From Nocardia concava NBRC 100430 (GTDB lineage: Bacteria; Actinomycetota; Actinomycetes; Mycobacteriales; Mycobacteriaceae): a stretch of DNA of 64,000 nucleotides. The notes under the pieces were generated by a model. That model was given only the letters and a program-made list of their open reading frames with translations, did not search any database and was not told where the DNA came from. The DNA is taken from the NCBI RefSeq assembly GCF_000308815.1, contig NZ_BAFX01000017.1, positions 62,001-126,000 of the forward strand, given 5' to 3'. Shown piece by piece: positions 50,197-58,517 of the stretch. The position numbers and the translations under genes were made by a program. The number at the start of each line of letters is the position of its first letter. Position 1 is the stretch's first letter.

Positions 50197-51954
50197 ATGA
50201 CAGCCCTACCCGAAACCATGTGCGCGGCATTCCAGGCGACCGTGGCCCGAAACCCGGGGGCGATCGCGGTGCGCACCGCGGGAGACGGGGTCACCCTTAC
50301 CTTCGGGGAGTGGAACGCGCGGGCCCGGGCGCTGGCCGGAGGCTTCGCGGCACTGGGCATCGGACGCGAGTCGAAGGTCGCGCTCATGATGACCAATCGC
50401 CCGGAGTTCTACCCCGTGGATACCGCGGTGGTGCACCTCGGCGGAGTGCCGTTCTCGATGTACAACACCTCCTCGCCCGAGCAGATCAACCATTTGCTGA
50501 GCGATTCCGGGGCCACCGTCGTGGTGTGCGAATCGCAGTTCCTGCCCGCCATCGAGAAGGGGCGCGAGGGCACCGCGGTGCGGTCCATCGTGTGCCTCGA
50601 TGGTGGCGGCGATATGGACCTGGACGGACTCGCCGCGCTGGCCGATCCCGACTTCGACTTCGAATCCGCCTGGCGCGCGGTGGAACCCGACGATGTGCTG
50701 ACCCTCATCTACACCTCCGGCACCACCGGATCCCCGAAGGGCGTGCAGATCACGCACGCCAATATGGTCGCCATGGTCGAGGCCAGCATCCACCTCGCCG
50801 ACGCCACCCCCGACGAGCGGGTGCTGTCGTTCCTGCCCTCCGCGCACATCGCCGATCGCTGGTCGGCGCTGTATCTGGGTATGGGCGTGGGCAATACGAT
50901 CACCACCGTCGCCGACCGCACCGGCTTCGCGCCCGGACTGGCGGACTGCCGCCCGACCCTGCTCGGCGCGGTGCCGCAGGTCTGGCAGAAGCTGCGCACC
51001 GGCATCGAGGAGAAGCTGGGCGAGGCCACCGGCGCCAAGGCCGCGCTCGCGAAATGGGCTGTCGGCGTGGGCCGCCGGTACTCGGATCTGCGACTCGACG
51101 GCGACCACATCGGCGCAGCGCTGCGGGCACAGCATGCCATCGCCGATCGGCTGGTGCTGTCCAAGGTACGCACCGCGCTGGGCCTCGACGACCTCAAGAT
51201 CGCCATCTCCGGCGCGGCCCCCGTCTCACCCGAATTGCTGCGCTGGTTCAACGGTTTCGGCATCGAGGTCAGCGACGCCTGGGGCATGAGCGAGGTATCG
51301 GGGATGGGCTCCATCTGCCCGCCCGGGCGGATCAAGCTCGGCACCGTCGGAAAGCCCCTGGAGGGCTTGGAGGTTCGGATCGCCGACGACGGCGAGGTGC
51401 TGGTGCGCGGGCCGATTGTCATGAAGGGCTATCTCAACCGGCCCGAGCAGACCGCCGAGGTCATCGACGCCGACGGCTGGCTGCACACCGGCGATATCGG
51501 GGACCTCGACTTCGACGGCTACCTCCGGATCGTCGACCGCAAGAAGGAACTCATCATCAACGCGGGCGGCAAGAACATGTCACCGGCCACCATCGAGAAC
51601 TGGGTCAAGGCATTCAGCCCGATGGTGGCGCAGGCGATCGCGGTGGGGGACAACCGCAAATACAATGTCGCCCTCATCGCGCTCGATCCCGACGCCGTCG
51701 CCGGATTCGCCGAAAAGCACGGGCTGGCAGCCGATCCCGTCGTACTGGCCGCCGATCCCGAGATGGAGATCCTGATCAGCGCGGCCGTCACCGCCGCCAA
51801 TGCCAAGCTGTCGCGGGTCGAGCAGATCCGGAAATTCCGCATCGTGCCCGAGTTCTGGGCTCCCGGCAGCGAACTGCTCACGCCCACGATGAAGCCGCGC
51901 CGCAAGCCGATCCACGCGCGCTACGCGGACCTCATCGAAGAGCTGTACGCCTAG
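50197..51954 (+). CDS. Long-chain acyl-CoA ligase (FadD type)
   Basis: A 585-residue AMP-forming ligase: ATP motif YTSGTTGSPKG, the acyl-binding GAAPVSPELL, WGMSEVSGMG, and the hinge WLHTGDIGDLDFDGYLRIVDRKKELII with the catalytic lysine near MKPRRKPI. It joins fatty acids to CoA through an acyl-adenylate; the length and the ENWVK region suit the FadD11/FadD15 group. It converges with the thioesterase gene, overlapping stops by four bases. Probable start at ATG 50197 after GGGAG. Confidence 0.83.
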   Translation: MTALPETMCAAFQATVARNPGAIAVRTAGDGVTLTFGEWNARARALAGGFAALGIGRESKVALMMTNRPEFYPVDTAVVHLGGVPFSMYNTSSPEQINHLLSDSGATVVVCESQFLPAIEKGREGTAVRSIVCLDGGGDMDLDGLAALADPDFDFESAWRAVEPDDVLTLIYTSGTTGSPKGVQITHANMVAMVEASIHLADATPDERVLSFLPSAHIADRWSALYLGMGVGNTITTVADRTGFAPGLADCRPTLLGAVPQVWQKLRTGIEEKLGEATGAKAALAKWAVGVGRRYSDLRLDGDHIGAALRAQHAIADRLVLSKVRTALGLDDLKIAISGAAPVSPELLRWFNGFGIEVSDAWGMSEVSGMGSICPPGRIKLGTVGKPLEGLEVRIADDGEVLVRGPIVMKGYLNRPEQTAEVIDADGWLHTGDIGDLDFDGYLRIVDRKKELIINAGGKNMSPATIENWVKAFSPMVAQAIAVGDNRKYNVALIALDPDAVAGFAEKHGLAADPVVLAADPEMEILISAAVTAANAKLSRVEQIRKFRIVPEFWAPGSELLTPTMKPRRKPIHARYADLIEELYA

Positions 51955-52361
51955 AGGACCGCCTGGGTCTGGGTCACCTTGGCGACGAGTTTGCCCGCGT
52001 CGTCGCGGATCTCGGTCTCCACCACGATGAAGCTGCGCCCCTTGTGCAGCGGCGTGGCCGTGGCGGTGGCGTGACCGGAGCGCAGGGCGCGCACGAAATT
52101 CGTCTTGGACTCCACCGTGGTCGTACCCTGCGCGCCCTCGGGCAGATTCAGGAAGGCGCACACGGCCGCCGTCGCATCGGCCAGCGACATGAGCACGCCG
52201 CCGTGCATGGATCCGCCCAGCGTGCACAGGTTCTCGCGCCACGCCAGGCGGCTGCGCACCAGCTCGGGACCGCAGTCGAGGGCCTCGACGCCGAGTCCCT
52301 CGGTGAACGGCATGGTCGCGAACATCTGGGTGGCCACGGGGTCGATGGCGATATCGGTCAT
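51951..52361 (-). CDS. PaaI-type hotdog-fold thioesterase
   Basis: A 136-residue protein with the PaaI pattern LGGSMHGGVLMSLADATAA (His/Gly-rich loop and the catalytic Asp) and SKTNFVRALRSG. It should cut acyl-CoA thioesters, and its position next to an acyl-CoA ligase suits recycling of CoA. It is divergent from the SARP regulator gene, with a palindrome in the gap. Confidence 0.82.
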   Translation of the reverse strand: MTDIAIDPVATQMFATMPFTEGLGVEALDCGPELVRSRLAWRENLCTLGGSMHGGVLMSLADATAAVCAFLNLPEGAQGTTTVESKTNFVRALRSGHATATATPLHKGRSFIVVETEIRDDAGKLVAKVTQTQAVL

Positions 52362-52396
52362 GAGATCGACTGTGCCCGATGGCCGGGCGAGAGTCG

Positions 52397-52413
52397 ATTA
52401 CCTGGCAGGTAAT
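52397..52413. promoter_or_regulatory. 17-bp perfect palindrome between thioesterase and SARP genes
   Basis: ATTACCTG (52397-52404), one G, then CAGGTAAT (52406-52413). It lies in the 106-base divergent gap, AT-rich in a GC-rich stretch, as expected for a dimeric repressor site. No repressor gene adjoins. Confidence 0.55.
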
Positions 52414-52467
52414 GCACCGACTTCGCGGTGCGCGACCCGGAACCTGCCGTTCTGGCAGACTCGGCCG

Positions 52468-55400
52468 GTGCAGGTTGGTGTGCTGGGGCCGGTTCGGGTC
52501 CATGCGGAGGACGGAAGCCCGGTCGAGATACCGGGGTTCCGGGTGCGGATGCTGCTGGCGCGCTTGGCGCTGGAATCGGGGCGGGACGTGCCGGTCACGG
52601 CATTGATCGACGGGTTGTGGGGTGAGGAGCCGCCCGCGGATGCGGCGGGGGCGTTGCAGGCGCTGGTGTCCCGGCTGCGCAAGGCCGTGCGCGGGGTGGG
52701 CGCGGTGGAATTCGGGACCGGCGGGTACCGGCTGCCCGGGGTGAGCGTCGATGTCGACCGGTTCGAGGAGTTGGTGCGGCAGGGGCGCGCGGAGCTCGCG
52801 GCCGGGCGTGCCGAGGCGGCCACGCGGCTGCTCGGTGAGGCGCTCGCGCTGTGGCGGGGCCCCGCACTCGGGGATGTGCTGGACGCGCCGTTCGCGCAGG
52901 CCACCGCGACGCGGTTGGACGAGCTGCGGGCGTCGGCGGTCGAGGATCGCTGCGAGGCGGAGATTCACCTGGGCCGCTACGCCGAGGTGCTCGCCGATCT
53001 CGAGATCGCGGCCGCGGAGAATCCGCTGAGCGAGCGGCTGGCCGCGTTGCGCATGCGAGCGCTGGCGGCCGCGGGACGACAGTCGGATGCGCTGGGCGTA
53101 TACGAGGAGATGCGGGCCCGGCTCGACGAGGAACTCGGGATCGACCCGTCGGCCACGTTGCGCGACACGCACCTGGCGCTGCTGCGCGGCGAACTCGAAA
53201 TCCCCGCTCCGCGTAGGGAACCCGCCGCTCGCGCACTGCCGGTGCGCTTGACCGGCTTCATCGGCCGCGACGACGAGCTGAAGGAACTGACCGCGCTGCT
53301 GTCCGATGCGCGACTGGTCACCATTGTCGGCCCCGGCGGCGCCGGCAAGACGCGGCTGTCCTTGGAAGCCATGGACCGCTATGCCTCCGGCGCGGTGTTC
53401 TTCGTGCCGCTGGCCGAGCTGGGCGCCCCGGATCAACTCGCGGACGCAGTGACGGGCGCGCTCGACGGCGACACCGCCGAGCGCCCCGACAAGACCGCCC
53501 GGCTCATCGAACTGCTCGACGTCGGCCCCGCCGTCCTGGTGCTCGACAACTGCGAGCACGTCATCGCGGCCGCCGCCGAACTCGCCGAACGGCTGCTGGA
53601 CCGGCTCCCGCAGCTGCGCGTGCTGGCCACCAGCCGCGAACCCCTGGCCATCACCGGCGAGGTGCTCTGCCATCTCGGCCCCTTCGAGCCGCCGGTCGAG
53701 ACGACCGATCCGGCTGTGGCCCAAAGGTCTTCGGCCGTCGCGCTGTTCGCCGACCGCGCCGCGGCCATCCGCCCCGGCTTCGTGGTCGACGACACCACCG
53801 TCGGCCCGGTGGTGGAGATCTGCCGCCAACTCGACGGCCTCCCACTGGCTTTGGAACTGGCCGCCGCCAAACTGCGGTCGATGAGCGTCGATCAGGTTGC
53901 CCGCCGGCTCGGCGATCGGTTCCGGCTGCTGACCTCCGGCAGCCGAACAGCACTACCCCGCCAGCGGACCCTGCTCGCCCTGGTGGAGTGGAGCTGGGAT
54001 CTGCTCGAAGAGCCCGAAAAGCTCTTGGCCCGAAGGTTTTCCGCGTTCCCGGGCGGCGCGACGGTCGAAGCCCTCGAGGCCGTCTGCTCCGACGCCGACC
54101 TCCCGGTCGACGACATCCTCTACCTCCTCGACACCCTCGTCGAGAAATCCCTCGTCACCGTCACCCCCGACGACCCGCCCCGCTACCGCATGCTCGAAAC
54201 CATCCGCGCCTACGCCGCCGAGCAGCTGAGCCACTCCACCGACGACCTCACGCCACGCTTCACCGACTACTACCTCGCCCTCGCCGAACACCACGAACCG
54301 CAGCTCCGCGCCGTCGAACAACTCGACGCCATCGCCTTTTTCGATGCCGAACACGCCAATCTGACCGCTGCCCTGCGTGCCGCCCTCGGTGATCACGCCG
54401 GCGCCGGCGCTCTCGGTGGGCCGCACGGGACTTCCGGCCATGCGGCCGACGGCACCACCGACCGGGCGACCGGCGATGCGGCCCTCGCGGCGCGGCTGGT
54501 GCGAGCGATGTTCTGGTACTGGGGAATTCGAGGGATGAGCTCGCAGTTCGAGAACTCTCTGGCAGCGGTGCTGAGCTTCGCGGAGGAGCTGACGGGGCAG
54601 GCGCGCGCCGCATTTCGGGTGATCGCGTTGATGGCTGGTTCGCCACCGGCCGGGAGCACGCTGCCCGCGCTGATCGAGGACTGTGTGCAGGCCGGCGGGC
54701 TGGAATTCCACCAGGCCATGCCGACCTGGGTCGCGCTCATGGCGGGCCAGGCCGAGGACGAGACGCTGTCCGATCGGCAGCTCGCGCAGGCCATGGCCTG
54801 GCCGGACCCCTGGGTGCGGGCCAGCACGCACCTCGCCCGCGATGTGGCGCTCACCGGGCAGGGCCTGCTTCCCGCCGGGGCCGAGGAGCGGCAGGCGGCG
54901 CTGCGCGGCTTCGAAACCGTCGGTGATCGCTGGGGTTTGGGACTCGCCTTGCTCGCTATCGGCCGCGAACATTCGCTGCGGGGCGAGCACGAACAGGCGC
55001 TCGCCGCCTACGGGCGTGCCGTGGCCCTCGCCTCCGAACTCAATACGGAGGACGATATTTTCGCCGCCCGCACCGCCCTCGTCGAGGAGCGCATGCGCGG
55101 CGGTGACCTCGCCGAGGCGGCCCGGGATATCGAGGCCGCCAGGCGCCTTGCTGAGACCGAGGGTTTCTCGCGTCTCGCGGCCGTACTGCTCCTCTCGAGT
55201 GCCGAATTGCACCGCCGCTCCGGCGATATCGGCCAGGCCGACCGGGACCTGGACAACCTCGAGCACCGTGTCCGTCGCCTGCCGTATCCGGAGGCCATGG
55301 CTGCCGGTCATATTGCGATGTGCCGGTTCCGCAACCGGCTGGCCGAAGGCGATTCCGAGGCGGCCCGCGCCCTGCTTCCGCAGGTGATCGAGGGCGCATT

Positions 55401-55686
55401 CGTCTACGGTGACTCGGCGACGATCGCTCAGGCCGTGGCCCACACCGCCGAGTTGCTGGCGAAACTCCGGCTCCTGGAGGGTGATTCGATCGGCTCCGCC
55501 GCCGCGCTCGGCCTCAGTGAAGTCGTGCGCGGCCTGTTCGATCACGGCAACCCCGAACTGGCCGCTCTCACGACCGAACTCGCTACTCGACTCGGCGAGG
55601 AGGAGTTCCATCAGGCATATCGCCGGGGAAGCGAACTGTCCCGCTCCGAGGCACTGGAGCTGCTTGCGCAGGAGGCCGCCAACTGA
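52468..55686 (+). CDS. Large SARP/AfsR-type regulator (BTAD + NTPase + TPR-like)
   Basis: A 1072-residue regulator. Residues about 1-95 are an OmpR-type winged helix (VQVGVLGPVRVHAEDGSPVE, ALQALVSRLRKAVRG), 95-250 the BTAD domain (RYAEVLADLEIAAAENPLSERL), then an NTPase with P-loop GPGGAGKTRLS (about residue 288) and LVLDNCEHV, and a C-terminal helical repeat region from about 660. GTG 52468 is chosen as the first start in front of the DNA-binding domain; a -10-like CAGACT seven bases upstream suggests a leaderless message. No antibiotic cluster is nearby; the convergent serine hydrolase gene carries a fitting operator array and is the likely target. Confidence 0.83.
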   Translation: MQVGVLGPVRVHAEDGSPVEIPGFRVRMLLARLALESGRDVPVTALIDGLWGEEPPADAAGALQALVSRLRKAVRGVGAVEFGTGGYRLPGVSVDVDRFEELVRQGRAELAAGRAEAATRLLGEALALWRGPALGDVLDAPFAQATATRLDELRASAVEDRCEAEIHLGRYAEVLADLEIAAAENPLSERLAALRMRALAAAGRQSDALGVYEEMRARLDEELGIDPSATLRDTHLALLRGELEIPAPRREPAARALPVRLTGFIGRDDELKELTALLSDARLVTIVGPGGAGKTRLSLEAMDRYASGAVFFVPLAELGAPDQLADAVTGALDGDTAERPDKTARLIELLDVGPAVLVLDNCEHVIAAAAELAERLLDRLPQLRVLATSREPLAITGEVLCHLGPFEPPVETTDPAVAQRSSAVALFADRAAAIRPGFVVDDTTVGPVVEICRQLDGLPLALELAAAKLRSMSVDQVARRLGDRFRLLTSGSRTALPRQRTLLALVEWSWDLLEEPEKLLARRFSAFPGGATVEALEAVCSDADLPVDDILYLLDTLVEKSLVTVTPDDPPRYRMLETIRAYAAEQLSHSTDDLTPRFTDYYLALAEHHEPQLRAVEQLDAIAFFDAEHANLTAALRAALGDHAGAGALGGPHGTSGHAADGTTDRATGDAALAARLVRAMFWYWGIRGMSSQFENSLAAVLSFAEELTGQARAAFRVIALMAGSPPAGSTLPALIEDCVQAGGLEFHQAMPTWVALMAGQAEDETLSDRQLAQAMAWPDPWVRASTHLARDVALTGQGLLPAGAEERQAALRGFETVGDRWGLGLALLAIGREHSLRGEHEQALAAYGRAVALASELNTEDDIFAARTALVEERMRGGDLAEAARDIEAARRLAETEGFSRLAAVLLLSSAELHRRSGDIGQADRDLDNLEHRVRRLPYPEAMAAGHIAMCRFRNRLAEGDSEAARALLPQVIEGAFVYGDSATIAQAVAHTAELLAKLRLLEGDSIGSAAALGLSEVVRGLFDHGNPELAALTTELATRLGEEEFHQAYRRGSELSRSEALELLAQEAAN

Positions 55687-55725
55687 AAAGGGGCCCACGT
55701 GCTTCGCGCACGTGGGCTCCCTTTC
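55687..55725 (+). terminator. Strong hairpin between convergent genes
   Basis: AAAGGG-GCCCACGTGC (from 55687) pairs with GCACGTGGGC-TCCCTTT (to about 55724) around a TTCG-containing loop. It directly follows the SARP stop and is near-symmetric, so it can end transcription from both sides. Confidence 0.8.
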
Positions 55726-55739
55726 GAGCGACCCGCGGG

Positions 55740-57110
55740 TCAGGACGCCCGGGTGAAGAGGCGACCGGCGAGATCCAGGCCGGTGATCTCGCCCCGGTCG
55801 TTGCGGCTGAGGAAGCCGCGCTGGCCCTGGAAGGAGCCCTCGGTGATGATGTACTCGTCGTCGGGCAGCAGGCCGACCGGGAACGGCGGGTGGTCCTGGG
55901 GGATCTCGGATTCGGGTGCGGCGGCGCGGATTTCGGGCTTGACCTTGCATTCGAGGAAGAGATTGCCGTCCTCGACAAGGAATTCGGCGGTCATGGCGTC
56001 GATCTCGTAGCCGCCCAGCAGTTCCGCGACGCGGTCGGCGTCGAAGGGCAGCGGCTCCGGGTCCTTGTCGATGACACCCAGGTAGTGCTCGAGGGCCCAG
56101 CGCAGAATGGCCTGGTTGGCGGGGACGCCGTCGGGGCTGGCGTTGGAGACGATCGCGATGGCGAAATCGTGCTCCGGGACCAACTGGAATTCGGTGAACT
56201 GGCCGAACACCGAGCCGCCGTGGCCGACGGTGCGGACACCGTCCACCTCGCGCAGCATCCAGCACAGCCCGAAGGCGTCCGCGAGGGTGCTGGCGCGCAG
56301 GGTGATGGTGGGCTCCTGCATCCGGTGCAGCAGTTCGGCGGGCAGGACGGTCTCGCCGGATTCGGTGCGGCCGTCGCCGAGGTGGAATCGGCCCCAGCGC
56401 AACAGATCCGAGACGGTGGTGCCGAGCCCGCCGCCGGGATTGTTGGCGCGGGTGCCCTTCCAGGAGCGGGAGATCTCGAGGGTGCCGTCCTGCTGGCGCT
56501 CGTGCCCGGCGGAGAAGCGGCGGGTCATGATGTCGCCCTGGAAGTAGAAGCTCTCGCGCATCCCGACCGGCTCCAGTACGGTCTCGGCGACGACCTGCTC
56601 GAACGGCTGCCCGGTCACGTTCTCGATGACCCGGCCGAGCAGGTTGAATCCGGCCTGGCTGTAGGAGGCGCGCTCGCCGGGCTTGCCGATCAGCGGCAGC
56701 TCCGCCAGGGAGGCCACGAACGCGGCCAGACCGTCCTCGCCCTCACCGGTGTTGTTGATGAGGTTCCACTCCAGGCCCGCGGTGTGGTTGAGCACCTGCC
56801 GCACGGTGATGGCGGCGGCGTGGCCCTCGTCGAGCAGCTTCAGCTCCGGGACGTAGGTGCGGACCGGGGCGTCCAGGTCGACCTTGCCCTCGGCGACCAG
56901 CCGCATGAGCGCGGTGGCGGTGAAGGTCTTGCTGGTGGAGCCGATCGAGAAGATGGTGTGCTCGGTGACGGGAACCGGGTTCTCGGTGCTGGTCACGCCG
57001 TAGTTGGCGATGATCTCGCGGCCGTCGACCCAGATGCCGACGGAGATGCCGGGCATATCGAACTTGGCGGCGGTGGCTGCGACGAATTCGGTGAGCGCGA
57101 TGTCGTTCAT
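55740..57110 (-). CDS. Serine hydrolase, class C beta-lactamase family
   Basis: A 456-residue protein: S58-T-S-K61 (SxxK in IFSIGSTSKTF), a Y-S-Q motif in place of YxN (ERASYSQAGFNLLGRV), and HGGS-type GHGGSVFG near residue 325, plus a C-terminal lipocalin-like extension. No signal peptide is seen, so it is cytoplasmic, more like actinobacterial esterases/peptidases of this fold than an exported beta-lactamase. It converges on the SARP gene, and five 11-bp repeats lie 50-105 bases upstream of its start. Confidence 0.82.
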   Translation of the reverse strand: MNDIALTEFVAATAAKFDMPGISVGIWVDGREIIANYGVTSTENPVPVTEHTIFSIGSTSKTFTATALMRLVAEGKVDLDAPVRTYVPELKLLDEGHAAAITVRQVLNHTAGLEWNLINNTGEGEDGLAAFVASLAELPLIGKPGERASYSQAGFNLLGRVIENVTGQPFEQVVAETVLEPVGMRESFYFQGDIMTRRFSAGHERQQDGTLEISRSWKGTRANNPGGGLGTTVSDLLRWGRFHLGDGRTESGETVLPAELLHRMQEPTITLRASTLADAFGLCWMLREVDGVRTVGHGGSVFGQFTEFQLVPEHDFAIAIVSNASPDGVPANQAILRWALEHYLGVIDKDPEPLPFDADRVAELLGGYEIDAMTAEFLVEDGNLFLECKVKPEIRAAAPESEIPQDHPPFPVGLLPDDEYIITEGSFQGQRGFLSRNDRGEITGLDLAGRLFTRAS

Positions 57111-57160
57111 TGGCTTGCCTTTCAGCGGTGGTTGCTTCGTTGTCCATGACGATGCCCACC

Positions 57161-57214
57161 CGCGCTGACAGCCCGCCGACAGTGCGCCGACGGCCACCGG
57201 CAGCCCGCTGACAG
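57161..57214 (-). promoter_or_regulatory. SARP operator candidate: five 11-bp direct repeats
   Basis: On the plus strand the units are CGCGCTGACAG (57161), CCCGCCGACAG (57172), TGCGCCGACGG (57183), CCACCGGCAG (57194, one base short) and CCCGCTGACAG (57204). The consensus is nnCGCyGACAG; read on the minus strand it is CTGTCrGCGnn. SARP proteins bind direct repeats at helical (11-bp) spacing near the -35 region, and a SARP gene lies convergent to the hydrolase. The rest of the 57111-57414 gap shows no gene. Confidence 0.65.
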
Positions 57215-57414
57215 CGGCGAATCCGGAGTCGATCGCGATTGCCGAGCGGCGGTCGTGAGTCAGAACACGCGGGTCGATTTCCGGTTCTGACCGGTGCTCG
57301 AGCGGCCCTCTCAGGACAAGTTCAGCTTCGGGCCAGCAATTGCTCAGTGCGGGAGGGCAACGTAGCGGGCTGACTAGTTCCGATCGGAAACAACCTGCAT
57401 TGAGGAGATACCGC

Positions 57415-58452
57415 GTGCGTTCGAAGAGGATCTGGGGCAGCGCGGTCATAGCGTTGACGGCAACCGTTCTGCTACCGATCGCGGCGGGTACCGCCACCGC
57501 CGACCCGGGCACGTCGCCGAACTACGCGGGCACCTCCGCCGATGGCTCCAAGATCGCCTCCAGCAAGGCGACCGACGCGCGCACCCTCACCCTGCAGGTC
57601 TACTCGGCCGCCATGGACAAGAACATCGAGGTCGACGTGCAGCGCGCCGCCGACACCTCGCAGCCCACCCCGGTCCTGTACCTGCTCAACGGAGCGGGCG
57701 GCGGCACCGACTCCGCGACCTGGCAGAAGCAGACCGATGTGCTGAACTTCCTGTCCGACAAGAACGTCAATGTGGTGCAGCCGATCGGCGGCGGCTTCAG
57801 CTACTACACCGACTGGCGCGAAACCGATCCCACACTGGGCGTGAACAAGTGGAAGACCTTCCTCACCGAGGAGCTGCCGCCGCTCATCGACAAGGCGCTG
57901 AACACCAACGGGCGCAATGCGATTGCCGGTCTGTCCATGGCGGGCACCTCGGTACTGCAGTTGCCCATCGCCGCGCCGGGGCTGTATCAGTCGGTCGCCG
58001 CGTACAGCGGGTGCGCGCAGATCAGTGATCCGATCGGCTGGAACTTCGTCAATACCGTGGTCGCCGCGGGCGGCGGTGACAGCAAGAACATGTACGGCCC
58101 GCAGAACGATCCGATGTGGGCCGCCAACGATCCCTACGTGCACGCCGACCAGTTGCGCGGCCTGAACCTGTTCATCTCCAGCGGTTCCGGCCTGCCGGGC
58201 CAGTGGGACACCCTCGACGGTCCGCACACCCTGCCCGGTGTGGCCGGCTGGGCCAATCAGAACACCCTCGGCGCCGGACTCGAGGCCGCCACCAACTACT
58301 GCACCCACAACCTGAAGGCCAAGCTGGACGGCCTGGGTATCCCGGCCACCTATGACTTCACGCCCACCGGCACCCACTCGTGGGGGTACTGGCAGGACGC
58401 GCTGAAGCAGTCGTGGCCCGTCCTGGCTACCGGTCTGGGCCTGCCCGCCTAG
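57415..58452 (+). CDS. Secreted antigen-85-like esterase/mycolyltransferase
   Basis: A 345-residue exported protein: a signal peptide ending near ATADPG, then an alpha/beta hydrolase of the antigen 85/FbpC type (VLYLLNGAGGGTDSATW, nucleophile in AGLSMAGTSVLQL, and the histidine in THSWGYWQDALKQ). Members transfer mycolic acids onto trehalose or arabinogalactan in the cell envelope; the protein may also be a general esterase. GTG 57415 follows GAGGAG. Its presence supports a mycolic-acid organism. Confidence 0.82.
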   Translation: MRSKRIWGSAVIALTATVLLPIAAGTATADPGTSPNYAGTSADGSKIASSKATDARTLTLQVYSAAMDKNIEVDVQRAADTSQPTPVLYLLNGAGGGTDSATWQKQTDVLNFLSDKNVNVVQPIGGGFSYYTDWRETDPTLGVNKWKTFLTEELPPLIDKALNTNGRNAIAGLSMAGTSVLQLPIAAPGLYQSVAAYSGCAQISDPIGWNFVNTVVAAGGGDSKNMYGPQNDPMWAANDPYVHADQLRGLNLFISSGSGLPGQWDTLDGPHTLPGVAGWANQNTLGAGLEAATNYCTHNLKAKLDGLGIPATYDFTPTGTHSWGYWQDALKQSWPVLATGLGLPA

Positions 58453-58464
58453 TCCGGAGACGAC

Positions 58465-58502
58465 GAGACCGGCGCGCCTCTTAGGGGAAGCGAGCCGGTT
58501 TC
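58465..58502 (+). terminator. Hairpin between convergent genes
   Basis: GAGACCGGC (58465-58473) pairs with GCCGGTTTC (58494-58502), one G-T pair, and has an inner CCTC/GGGG stem. It stands between the esterase stop and the stop of the converging monooxygenase. Confidence 0.6.
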
Positions 58503-58517
58503 GTTGGTTTCGGAGTA

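Noticed and set aside
52468..55686. SARP gene taken as a sign of an antibiotic gene cluster
   Set aside because: No polyketide, peptide-synthetase or other biosynthetic core genes are within the window; the neighbouring ligase and thioesterase look like fatty-acid enzymes.
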